Under the pieces are notes generated by a model. It did no database searches. It saw only the letters and a list, made by a program, of their open reading frames with translations, and was not told where the DNA came from. Below, piece by piece: positions 1 through 6,504 of a stretch of DNA of 32,629 bases. The stretch's first letter is position 1, and every line of letters begins with the position of its first letter. Both the position numbers and the translations under genes were made by a program. The DNA is from Alphaproteobacteria bacterium (GTDB taxonomy: Bacteria; Pseudomonadota; Alphaproteobacteria; RF32; CAG-239). Location of the stretch: assembly GCA_015062435.1 (NCBI GenBank), contig SUUR01000018.1:1-32629 (forward strand), given 5' to 3'.

Positions 1-180
1 TTTCTGTGCTTTCGTAATGTCAGAAAAAGTATCTTTTGTTTCATCAAATGGATACAAAATTCTACATTGTTCAACAATATTATTTATATTTGTTTCGTGT
101 TGTTCAACTAACGATTCTTGTGATTTAACGTTTTGAACAACTAATAACAACAGCAATATAATAACAAACCGCATTTTCAT
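1..180 (-). CDS. Secreted hypothetical protein, N-terminal part (runs off the left edge)
   Basis: The first 60 codons of a minus-strand gene are present and the rest lies outside the window. The product begins MKMRFVIILLLLLVVQNVKS followed by Q-E-S, which is a typical signal peptide (short positive start, a run of Ile/Leu/Val, then a polar stretch), so export is likely. The mature part is acidic and polar and I do not recognise a family. The start could also be the second Met, two codons in. There is no Shine-Dalgarno sequence; the leader is A/T only, unlike the AAGGAG sites of the core genes here. A Bacteroidetes-like promoter lies just upstream, so this gene may have been acquired. Confidence 0.6.
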   Translation of the reverse strand, partial: MKMRFVIILLLLLVVQNVKSQESLVEQHETNINNIVEQCRILYPFDETKDTFSDITKAQK

Positions 181-197
181 AAAAAAACTTTTAATTT

Positions 198-229
198 CAA
201 AAATACACTTTGTAACATAATGTATCAAA
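198..229 (-). promoter_or_regulatory. Promoter of the left-edge gene, Bacteroidetes-like
   Basis: On the minus strand the sequence reads TTTG, 20 bases, TATTTTTG, which matches the Bacteroidetes consensus TTTG-N19/21-TAnnTTTG. The same stretch can also be read as a sigma70 promoter (TTGATA, 17, TATTTT), so the assignment is ambiguous. It ends 18 bases before the start codon. Confidence 0.4.
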
Positions 230-343
230 AAAATATTAAGTAATGTTAAACAATATAGCCAAACCCAACAAAGTTTAACATTTTATATTTAAGTCATAAT
301 ACCACTAAAATAAAACACTAGTAAAATAGCCAATTACAGAGAT

Positions 344-384
344 AATGTTAAAGAATATCACTTCTTTAACATTTATTTTTTTTT
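344..384 (+). terminator. Orphan hairpin plus T-run
   Basis: An 11-bp perfect stem (AATGTTAAAGA with TCTTTAACATT) with an 8-base loop is followed at once by a T-rich tract. It looks like an intrinsic terminator reading to the right, but no plus-strand gene precedes it in this window. The remaining 181-495 stretch is AT-rich and I see no gene in it; it also holds an 8-bp inverted repeat TGTTAAAC / GTTTAACA near 245-281. Confidence 0.5.
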
Positions 385-1049
385 GCTCTGTAAAGAATCG
401 TATCTGTAATTAATTTTATCGGTTTTGAGTTAAAATATACATATTTGAGCCCAATAATGTAAATTCATCCAAAATTTTTTACCCCGCTATATGTTTTGCA
501 ACTTTCAGAAAATGCCCGCCGTTCCAATGAACAAAAGAATAAAAATGGTGAAATTACAGGCATGGCTCCTCTGGGATATGAAAACTATGTAGATGAAAGA
601 GGAAAGAAGTTTGTCAGACCCAAAGAACCTGATGCAACAATAATCAAAAAATTATTTGAAATGTATTCTCTTGGAAATACAAGCGTTGCTGAGCTTATAA
701 AAAACAAGGTTTCAGCTCATGAAAAAGCAGATAACAGTTTTGATGAAACAATTTTGGGGTTGTTAGATATAGCTACACAAGCAGGGTACATATTTGAAAA
801 ATCATCTAATGTAGATTTAAAAAGACTTTTATTAAAATTTGTATTTGAGAACATTACTTTGACTGAAGGTGAAATCAGCTACAAGTTAAAATTTCCATTT
901 AATGAGTTTGTTAATACAACTATTTTGAGGAAAAAAACTACAACATCATACGAACCGATGCAAACTATTACAAATCAAGGCTTATATGGAAATGATAACG
1001 AAAATCTACAAATTGGGTATATGAAATCAATCGAACCGCAAATTCTTGA

Positions 1050-1085
1050 TAAAAAACAAGAGGTTACATTAAAAATGCAACCTCT
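1050..1085 (-). terminator. Terminator of the 1149-2312 gene
   Basis: An AGAGGTT / AACCTCT stem extended by CAT/ATG after one mismatch. On the minus strand it is followed by TTGTTTTTT, so it should end the transcript of the helical orphan gene upstream of it. Confidence 0.6.
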
Positions 1086-1091
1086 CTCCAA

Positions 1092-1120
1092 ATTGGTGAT
1101 GCTAACCGCGCAATTTACGA
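1092..1120. repeat. ATTGGTGATGCTAACC motif, copy 1
   Basis: A 16-bp exact match (ATTGGTGATGCTAACC) plus a related tail ending TTACGA is shared with 2573-2601. Each copy sits directly beside a terminator hairpin. The first nine bases also match the tRNA-Glu 3' end (TTGGTGATC...) found at 3883, 4089 and 4293. Confidence 0.55.
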
Positions 1121-1148
1121 ACAACATAATCAATAAAATTACCAGCCA

Positions 1149-2312
1149 CTATCTTGTTTTATTAATTTTATTAAATTTTATTCGTGCCGCTTCAACCAGC
1201 AATCTTGAAGAAAATGTTGTTTTTGCTTCTTCCGGCTTGGCAAGCATCTTATCAAAAATACCCTTTTCGCGAGCTTCGCAGTAAAGCACTTTGAAGTTTT
1301 CTGGCGTATTTTTAATGCCTTTTTTTTCCATTCCCATACCGACCACGCGCTTACGATTAACCGGCGTATTCGGAATATATTGTTGAAAAGCCTTTTTGTG
1401 CGGCATTTTGTCAGCACGAGCCAATTCTTCATAAAATTTCTCATGCAGAATTTTATTATCACGCCATTCTTCAACTGTTGTCTTACCATCTGTAACCATT
1501 TTATCAAAAATAGCACCGGCAAGCATGCGTCCTTTCAAGCTGTGCGTACCGACAAATTTTGCCAATCTTTGTGGCATCGCCGGATTGATTTTCCACGCTT
1601 TACAGCAATCAAACAATGTGCGTTCACTAGGCATACGCCCTTCCGATATGGTTAAACCGCCTTTTTCAATTGCATCCATCATAACCGGATACATCCAATC
1701 CTGCATTACGTTAGATTTGGCAATCGGCAACAAATCTTTCGGATAGTATTGATTATAAGAAGATCTATAAGTCTCCGGCCGTTCATTCAAAGCAATAAAT
1801 AAATCATTTACACGTTTGGCTGTTCTAAAATCTGATACACCTTCTTTTGCCATATCATATGACAATTGCTTATCGCCACCGGTTGCTCTCATACACATAT
1901 CACGACGAGCCACAAAATCTTGAGCATCTTGGAAATCCTCAAAGGTCTTAGCTTCTTTCACCTCTAATCTGTTTAATAGTAAGCCTATATTTTCCTTTTC
2001 CGGATTTTCGATGTTTTTGATGCACATCTCAACATAAGGAAGTTCCGCAGTTTTAAGACATTCGCTTACCAAATTCGGATATTTTTGAGCATTTTTCACA
2101 AGCCAGACTTGAACAGGTTTAGAAATGCTATCATTATAATCTCTGCTACTTTCAAGTATTTTGGCTTTAATGGCATCCATAATTTCGTTGTTTTTTTCTA
2201 AAACAACATTCTTTTGCTTTAGATTATTCTCGTCAATATTATATGTCGCACTTGCATATTTATCTTCATAAATCTTGGCAAACGCATCAAAATCTTCAAC
2301 GATATCACTCAT
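1149..2312 (-). CDS. Hypothetical alpha-helical protein, 387 aa
   Basis: I do not recognise this family. The start is the ATG at 2312, preceded by AAGGAG seven bases upstream; an upstream in-frame Met lacks such a site. The product begins M-S-D-I-V-E-D-F, has no signal peptide or membrane segment, is rich in charged residues and looks almost entirely helical, with many Met and Ala. The C-terminus is basic (K-F-N-K-I-N-K-T-R). It has a near-perfect sigma70 promoter and its own terminator, so it is a single-gene unit and appears functional. It lies between the recombinase remnant and two orphan paralogues, flanked by copies of the ATTGGTGATGCTAACC motif, so it may be cargo, although its expression signals match the core genes. 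Confidence 0.75.
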   Translation of the reverse strand: MSDIVEDFDAFAKIYEDKYASATYNIDENNLKQKNVVLEKNNEIMDAIKAKILESSRDYNDSISKPVQVWLVKNAQKYPNLVSECLKTAELPYVEMCIKNIENPEKENIGLLLNRLEVKEAKTFEDFQDAQDFVARRDMCMRATGGDKQLSYDMAKEGVSDFRTAKRVNDLFIALNERPETYRSSYNQYYPKDLLPIAKSNVMQDWMYPVMMDAIEKGGLTISEGRMPSERTLFDCCKAWKINPAMPQRLAKFVGTHSLKGRMLAGAIFDKMVTDGKTTVEEWRDNKILHEKFYEELARADKMPHKKAFQQYIPNTPVNRKRVVGMGMEKKGIKNTPENFKVLYCEAREKGIFDKMLAKPEEAKTTFSSRLLVEAARIKFNKINKTR

Positions 2313-2369
2313 GTCTCTCTCCTTTCTTATAAAGTCATCATCATTACAAAAAAACACTGTTTATGTATT

Positions 2370-2399
2370 ATTATATCTTACCCCCAGATTTTTTGTCAA
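2370..2399 (-). promoter_or_regulatory. Sigma70 promoter of the 1149-2312 gene
   Basis: TTGACA, 18-bp spacer, TATAAT on the minus strand, both hexamers perfect, about 60 bases before the start codon. Confidence 0.75.
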
Positions 2400-2466
2400 G
2401 CTATTTCGTCAAAAAATGAAAACATTTTGATAATGCTTGATTTTATTGTATTGTTGTTAAAATCGG

Positions 2467-2531
2467 TTCGTGAAAATTACAAAAACAGCTATTTTTGAAA
2501 AACTAACACTCGAAACTGCTGAAAGGCTTGG
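2467..2531. repeat. 65-bp direct repeat R, copy 1
   Basis: Matches 3778-3842 at 60 of 65 positions by eye. It contains a near-palindrome centred on AGCT (CAAAAACAGCTATTTTTG; perfect in copy 2). Both copies are followed by a terminator-like hairpin and then a TATTGGTGAT motif, so the three elements form one module. Apart from this module and its hairpin, 2400-2774 shows no gene. Confidence 0.7.
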
Positions 2532-2543
2532 TTTATATAGCAA

Positions 2544-2569
2544 AACAGCGCCCTAAAAAGAGCGCTGTT
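2544..2569 (-). terminator. Terminator downstream of the 2775-3527 gene
   Basis: 8-bp stem AACAGCGC / GCGCTGTT with a short A-rich loop, followed by TTTTGC on the minus strand. It lies about 200 bases past the stop codon of the minus-strand orphan gene. Confidence 0.5.
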
Positions 2570-2572
2570 AGT

Positions 2573-2601
2573 ATTGGTGATGCTAACCTCACAACTTACG
2601 A
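2573..2601. repeat. ATTGGTGATGCTAACC motif, copy 2
   Basis: Second copy of the motif at 1092-1120: identical over 16 bp and with a tail also ending TTACGA. Again it abuts a terminator hairpin. Confidence 0.55.
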
Positions 2602-2774
2602 GTAATTTATATTAAAAAAGGTGTTTGTGTTATACAAGCATTTACATAAACAACAATTTAGCTTATTATCTGAAAATTGCATCAATTGTCTTTTCAAAAC
2701 ATATTACATAGCATACATTTTAAAAATAAAAAAGCCAATAGCATAAAACTATTGGCTGATTAACGAAGTAACAA

Positions 2775-3527
2775 TTAACACGCTACTTTGAGGGATAATT
2801 TTTTAAGATCCTCTTTGATTGTTCGTTTTTGGATAAAACGCTGGAAAAAATTTCCTTTCAAACATTTTGTATCCTCAAAAAATCTATCCCAATCAAGATC
2901 TGTGAGATGATCTGCAAACCAAATCTTGTGTTTTGCCCACTGTTCCGGACGAGCGTAACTTTGGTAAAGTTCTTCAAAGGTGCCAAACTCCTCAGCTGTT
3001 CTTTTGGCATGTGCATACAATTCTGCAGATTTTTCTTTAACCTTTTCAGGAAGAAGGTAGCCATAATTAACATAACCATCTTGTGAGAGGTGCGATACTA
3101 GTCCTAAAAGAACTTTAAGTGCATGTGAACGTGTCATTTCACACTTCATGCATGTATCCATGGCTTTGCAAACAAAATTGTAGCATCCGTCAGTCATAAC
3201 ATGAGTTTCGTCCCATTTAGACGAGTAATCCCAATATTGTTTTGGCAAAGGTTCAGGCCAAGAAGTGGGTTCGTGTAATACGGCACCACAAGACAAACGT
3301 TGCAACGCAATCTCAAATAATACACTAGCAAGGTACTTGTCGGTAATATATATTGAGTATGCATTGTCTGCAACAAAGTTCATAAACATATCGTTTATGC
3401 ACCAACGTGTTTCTCTAGGTCCAGCCATCTTAGGTAAAACAACTTTCTCAACAATTTCTTGCCAAGACATTTGGTTAAGATTTGATACTCTGGTTACTTT
3501 CTCAATTTCTGTAATTAAATTTTTCAT
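2775..3527 (-). CDS. Orphan protein, 250 aa, paralogue of the 4550-5242 product
   Basis: Family not recognised. It is a soluble, mixed helical protein with no signal peptide. It aligns by eye with the product at 4550-5242: an I-V-x-x-x-V-L-P block near residue 25, a long helical stretch, then L-F-E-I-A-L-Q-R-L-S-C-G-A-V-L-H against L-M-E-L-A-M-Q-R-I-S-C-G-G-I-I-H, and a C-terminal F-x-x-x-Y-x-x-x-A-x-x-x-x-x-x-x-H-K-x-W-F block. The shared Q-R-[LI]-S-C-G motif is the most conserved part. The two genes are divergent and flank the tRNA-Glu repeat region. The start codon follows an A-rich leader with no Shine-Dalgarno sequence, as in its paralogue, which suggests a shared foreign origin. Confidence 0.75.
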   Translation of the reverse strand: MKNLITEIEKVTRVSNLNQMSWQEIVEKVVLPKMAGPRETRWCINDMFMNFVADNAYSIYITDKYLASVLFEIALQRLSCGAVLHEPTSWPEPLPKQYWDYSSKWDETHVMTDGCYNFVCKAMDTCMKCEMTRSHALKVLLGLVSHLSQDGYVNYGYLLPEKVKEKSAELYAHAKRTAEEFGTFEELYQSYARPEQWAKHKIWFADHLTDLDWDRFFEDTKCLKGNFFQRFIQKRTIKEDLKKLSLKVAC

Positions 3528-3777
3528 TTTTTTATAAGTTTAAAGATTAATTAATAAATAAATTTTCACAATTAACCGAACCATTACAATGTATAATATT
3601 CTCAAAGTAATGGCCAAAACCATAAAACAATGAAAAACAATTTATAAAGCATCTATAATAATTCGGAATACAATTTCATCATACCACAAAATTAGGGATA
3701 AAACAATATTAAATTGTACTGTCTAGAATGAAGAAGTTTATAACATATTGAAAAACAATGATAGTCAGTGTTGTGAA

Positions 3778-3842
3778 TTCGTGAAAATTACAAAAATAGC
3801 TATTTTTGAAAAACGAACATTCGAAACTGCCAAAAGGCTTGG
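3778..3842. repeat. 65-bp direct repeat R, copy 2
   Basis: Second copy of the element at 2467-2531 with five differences. Here the inner 18 bp CAAAAATAGCTATTTTTG is a perfect palindrome. It is followed by a hairpin at 3856 and the tRNA-derived motif at 3883. The stretch 3528-3777 before it is AT-rich with no gene I can support. Confidence 0.7.
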
Positions 3843-3855
3843 AAATAAAAGAAAA

Positions 3856-3877
3856 AGCAGGCATTTTTCAGCCTGCT
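3856..3877 (-). terminator. Hairpin after repeat R copy 2
   Basis: 7-bp stem AGCAGGC / GCCTGCT with an 8-base loop and a run of A on its left side, which reads as T on the minus strand. It stands where a terminator would for transcripts coming leftward from the tRNA-Glu region. Confidence 0.5.
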
Positions 3878-4058
3878 GCTTGTATTGGTGATCCCAACGG
3901 GATTGGGTACTCCCGCTCAAAGCTTCGCGGGTCCTCCTCGTGTCGTAAGGTTTAAACGTCGTGTTTCGCCAAGCGATTTGCTAAGCTCAACACTTGTTTT
4001 CACCAACTATCCACTCCGAACCCAATGGGTTCTTCAGCTCTGTTAGAATTACCAACAC

Positions 4059-4081
4059 AAAAAACCTCCCACAAGGGGAGG
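4059..4081 (-). terminator. Duplicated tRNA terminator inside the repeat
   Basis: CCTCCC / GGGAGG hairpin followed by a run of six T on the minus strand; a copy of the terminator at 4265-4286, carried by the tandem repeat. Confidence 0.65.
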
Positions 4082-4264
4082 CTTTTTGTATTGGTGATCC
4101 CAACGGGATTGGGTACTCCCGCTCAAAGTTTCGCGGGTCCTCCTCGTGTCGTAAGGTTCAAACGTCGTGTTTCGCTAAGCAATTTGCTAAGCTCAACACT
4201 TGTTTTCACCAACTATCCACTCCGAACCCAATGGGTTCTTCAGCTCTGTTAGAATTACCAACAC

Positions 4265-4286
4265 AAAAAACCTCCCACAAGGGAGG
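4265..4286 (-). terminator. Intrinsic terminator of tRNA-Glu
   Basis: 6-bp GC-rich stem CCTCCC / GGGAGG with a 4-base loop and six T on the minus strand, starting 10 bases past the tRNA 3' end. Confidence 0.8.
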
Positions 4287-4295
4287 CTTTTGTAT

Positions 4296-4370
4296 TGGTG
4301 ATCCCAACGGGATTCGAACCCATATTACCACCGTGAAAGGGTGATGTCCTAACCATTAGACGATGGGACC
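4296..4370 (-). tRNA. tRNA-Glu (anticodon TTC)
   Basis: 75 bases including an encoded CCA. The acceptor stem pairs GGTCCCA with TGGGATC (one G-U pair), the discriminator is A, the anticodon loop is CTTTCAC with anticodon TTC closed by a 5-bp stem, and the T-arm carries GGTTCGAATCC. The D-loop has the TGGTTAGGAC pattern usual for tRNA-Glu. Its 3' end is repeated at 3883 and 4089 in the tandem repeat. Confidence 0.95.
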
Positions 4371-4388
4371 ATCTAAATCACTACGGCA

Positions 4389-4417
4389 TATATAAATAAA
4401 AAAAATCCATAGGTCAA
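4389..4417 (-). promoter_or_regulatory. Promoter of tRNA-Glu
   Basis: TTGACC, 17-bp spacer, TATATA on the minus strand, about 20 bases before the mature 5' end, followed by a short GC-richer stretch (GCCG) of the kind found at stable-RNA promoters. Confidence 0.65.
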
Positions 4418-4476
4418 GAACTTTTTTTATAAAAAGTAAAAAAAAATACATTGGAGAGATTTTATACAATATCCAT

Positions 4477-4508
4477 ATTGACAAATTTTTATCTTATCGT
4501 TAGTTTTG
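4477..4508 (+). promoter_or_regulatory. Bacteroidetes-like promoter of the 4550 gene
   Basis: ATTG, 20 bases, TAGTTTTG matches TTTG-N19/21-TAnnTTTG except for one base in the first box. The position suits a short leader. No good sigma70 -10 hexamer sits 16-18 bp from the TTGACA at 4506. Confidence 0.4.
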
Positions 4509-4549
4509 ACACACTGTTTTTATTATTAACTCCTTAAAATTATGATATT

Positions 4550-5242
4550 ATGAATAACTTTAGACAACGGGTTTTTGAGCTCACCGGAAAAGATGAAGCT
4601 CATTCAATGCTTGAATATAATTTGGTTAATCGAATTGTTTTGCCGTTAATTGTCCGTCCGTATTTTAACAGAAATTACATTTCTGATGACTTTGTCTGTT
4701 TAATGGCAGATTATGGTGAAGAAATACTGGTTTCCCACCCCACATATTATGGTGAATTATTGATGGAATTGGCTATGCAACGTATCAGTTGTGGCGGTAT
4801 CATTCATGGACCATATAATCAGAGCAGAGATTTTAATAAGTTTTCGCTTTATTTTTCTTATTCAGATGAGATGCAACCTCTTTCACCGGCTTGTTGGAGT
4901 TTTATTGAAAAACAGGCGGTAAATATAATTAAAACTGTTGGTGGCAATCATATGGAGCAAATCTTGTGGGCTATTATAGATAATATTAACCTGGAAGATA
5001 AAAGTAAATCTCATCTTGAGCTAAAAGATTTAGATGAGAGTATCATTGTTGCAAAAATATATGATATTCTGCAAGATGCTTTTACTTTTGAATACATTTA
5101 CAATAAGTTTGCTACTTTCGATGGTGTTGTACGGCACAAACAATGGTTTCGCAAAAATTGGGAAAGCATAGATGAAGCCGATTTATTAAGTAAGCTAAAT
5201 ATGGCAGATACATCAGAGCTAAAAAAACTTATTTTTGATTAA
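4550..5242 (+). CDS. Orphan protein, 230 aa, paralogue of the 2775-3527 product
   Basis: Same unrecognised family as the 2775-3527 product; shared blocks are N-R-I-V-L-P near residue 27, M-Q-R-I-S-C-G-G-I-I-H near residue 80, and a C-terminal F-E-Y-I-Y-x-K-F-A ... R-H-K-Q-W-F. There is no signal peptide and no membrane segment. The ATG at 4550 follows an A/T-only leader with no Shine-Dalgarno sequence; a nearby upstream ATG runs straight into a stop. The gene diverges from tRNA-Glu and ends at a strong hairpin. The two paralogues are clearly diverged, so the duplication is not recent. Function unknown; the paired copies at a tRNA locus suggest island cargo. Confidence 0.75.
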   Translation: MNNFRQRVFELTGKDEAHSMLEYNLVNRIVLPLIVRPYFNRNYISDDFVCLMADYGEEILVSHPTYYGELLMELAMQRISCGGIIHGPYNQSRDFNKFSLYFSYSDEMQPLSPACWSFIEKQAVNIIKTVGGNHMEQILWAIIDNINLEDKSKSHLELKDLDESIIVAKIYDILQDAFTFEYIYNKFATFDGVVRHKQWFRKNWESIDEADLLSKLNMADTSELKKLIFD

Positions 5243-5245
5243 ACA

Positions 5246-5273
5246 TAAGCTCTGCCTCATTTGGGGCAGAGCT
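5246..5273. terminator. Bidirectional terminator between convergent genes
   Basis: 10-bp stem AAGCTCTGCC / GGCAGAGCTT between two converging genes. The plus side is followed by TTAATTTT. It begins four bases past one stop codon and ends two bases before the other. Confidence 0.75.
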
Positions 5274-5274
5274 T

Positions 5275-6501
5275 TTAATTTTGCACATTAGGGTTTAATA
5301 TTTTTATTATTTGACTTAGATGTAGCATTTTCACCCCTTTATTTTCCAGTGATGGTATCCACTCATACAATGCTTCATAAGTCTTTGTTTTTGGGTGTCC
5401 GATAGCTATTGCGTATCCGTGTTTGAACGCAACATTTTCTGCTTTTTTTAATTGTCCGAGTATATATTCTTTATCATTATTATTATCGATAAATACATGT
5501 CTGTGGGCATAAGCAATACCTGTTTCTTTGGCTGCGTTTTCTGCCTGAGATTTGGGTGATGTCTTAGAATCTAAAAAGAACATATTTTTTTCTTTTAGTA
5601 CTTCCATTACAGCCAACATTCTTTCTTTATCCTCTGTCAGCTTACTTCCCATATGGTTGTTTCCGCCCTTAATGTTTTGGAATTTTTCAAGCATTATTTT
5701 GAGTTTTTCCTGAAGTTCTGCTTTATCCATGGTTGTAGTCAAAACATCTGGTGCCACATCAACATTAGATTGAGCTTCCATAGGAATATGTATTATAATT
5801 TCATGTCCTGCATTTTGCGCATTTTGTATTTGTTGTGCCAAATTATTTCCATATGTTAAAAATGAAGCAGTTATAGGTGCTTTTAAGGATATTATATCTG
5901 CCGTGCGTTTAGAGCTGATTCCCATATCGTCAATCACTATGGCGATAACGGGTTTTTCTCCGAAGTAAGGTGGTTTTTTTGTAGGTAAAATATTACTTTT
6001 GAGATGTTTGGCAGGTGTTATCAAAACATCTTCCGGTAAAGTTTCTTCGTATAATTTTTCCAGTCTGTCATTGTCAATAACCGGAATCTTAGCAAACATT
6101 TTTTCATTGGCATCTACCAATTTTTCAATATTGATATTTTGTTCAATCAACTCTGCAATAAGATCCTCACCCAAAGTCACTTTAGAGCTATCATTCTGTA
6201 ATAATTGTGGAGCAAATTCTTCTGATTTTATGATTGCAACCGGTTCATCTCTATATAAAAAGTCTGTTGGTTGAGAATTGTCAAAACAAGTACTTACCGG
6301 ATTTTGTTTACAATAATCTTCAAAAGATAATTTTTCCTCACCGAAAGACATTGTAATTTCAGTTTCCGGACTTTGGGGCTTTGGGGTATTTTCCGGAACA
6401 AATCTTTTAGCTCCCCATATAATCAACAAGCCCAAAATCGTTCCGCAAAGGATTTTTCTTCCGATTGCAGAAGATTTTGGGTTGCTGGTTGAATTGTTCA
6501 A
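5275..6501 (-). CDS. Divergent polysaccharide deacetylase (YibQ/DUF610 family)
   Basis: 408 aa. A single membrane anchor at about residues 16-31 is followed by a long linker of low complexity and a C-terminal divergent polysaccharide deacetylase domain from about residue 180. Visible marks are V-I-A-I-V-I-D-D-M-G (the Asp pair of the NodB-like fold), H-I-P-M-E, N-N-H-M-G-S and A-I-G-H-P. The domain probably faces the periplasm and acts on a cell-envelope glycan; the substrate is unknown. The start is a TTG: lysS ends with A-A-A-A-A-G-G-A-T-T-A-A, and its AAAGGA serves as the ribosome binding site seven bases before this TTG, so the gene is translationally coupled to lysS. No ATG near the membrane segment offers an alternative. 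Confidence 0.85.
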   Translation of the reverse strand: MNNSTSNPKSSAIGRKILCGTILGLLIIWGAKRFVPENTPKPQSPETEITMSFGEEKLSFEDYCKQNPVSTCFDNSQPTDFLYRDEPVAIIKSEEFAPQLLQNDSSKVTLGEDLIAELIEQNINIEKLVDANEKMFAKIPVIDNDRLEKLYEETLPEDVLITPAKHLKSNILPTKKPPYFGEKPVIAIVIDDMGISSKRTADIISLKAPITASFLTYGNNLAQQIQNAQNAGHEIIIHIPMEAQSNVDVAPDVLTTTMDKAELQEKLKIMLEKFQNIKGGNNHMGSKLTEDKERMLAVMEVLKEKNMFFLDSKTSPKSQAENAAKETGIAYAHRHVFIDNNNDKEYILGQLKKAENVAFKHGYAIAIGHPKTKTYEALYEWIPSLENKGVKMLHLSQIIKILNPNVQN

Positions 6502-6504
6502 AAT

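Larger units (their letters stand above)
496..1284 (+). pseudogene. Large serine recombinase remnant (catalytic domain missing)
   Basis: The open frame begins at a TTG with S-E-N-A-R-R-S-N-E-Q-K and then G-x-x-T-G-M-A-P-L-G-Y, the signature at the junction between the catalytic domain and the 'Recombinase' domain of large serine recombinases. The N-terminal resolvase domain with its catalytic Ser and Arg residues is absent. About 60 residues later the frame jumps to a segment resembling the extreme C-terminal part of such enzymes (around D-E-T-I-L-G-L-L-D to F-P-F-N-E-F), so the zinc-ribbon and coiled-coil middle is also deleted. Family-like sequence fades near 950-1050 and the frame then runs by chance into the 3' end of the gene on the other strand. 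It should be inactive. It marks old mobile DNA beside the repeats at 1092-4296. Confidence 0.65.
3883..4292. repeat. Tandem ~205-bp repeat built on the tRNA-Glu 3' end (two units)
   Basis: Two near-identical head-to-tail units, 3883-4088 and 4089-4292, differ at only a handful of positions. Each begins with about 22 bp identical to the 3' end of the adjacent tRNA-Glu gene (TATTGGTGATCCCAACGGGA), breaks in the T-arm, continues with a GC-richer body containing small palindromes (CCCGC / GCGGG and GAACCCAATGGGTTC), and ends with the tRNA terminator hairpin CCTCCC / GGGAGG. So each unit is a truncated tRNA end plus inserted sequence plus terminator. Open frames crossing it have no protein-like features. 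Confidence 0.8.

Noticed and set aside
1149..1522. Other-strand and shifted frames over the 1149-2312 gene and over clpB, proS and lysS
   Set aside because: Shadow frames without ribosome binding sites or recognisable domains.
3883..4292. CRISPR array
   Set aside because: Only two ~205-bp units with no short repeat-spacer pattern and no cas genes; the units contain tRNA and terminator sequence.
3994..4344. Open frames of 75-116 codons across the tandem repeat
   Set aside because: They repeat with the DNA repeat, run into the tRNA gene and show no ribosome binding site or protein-like pattern.
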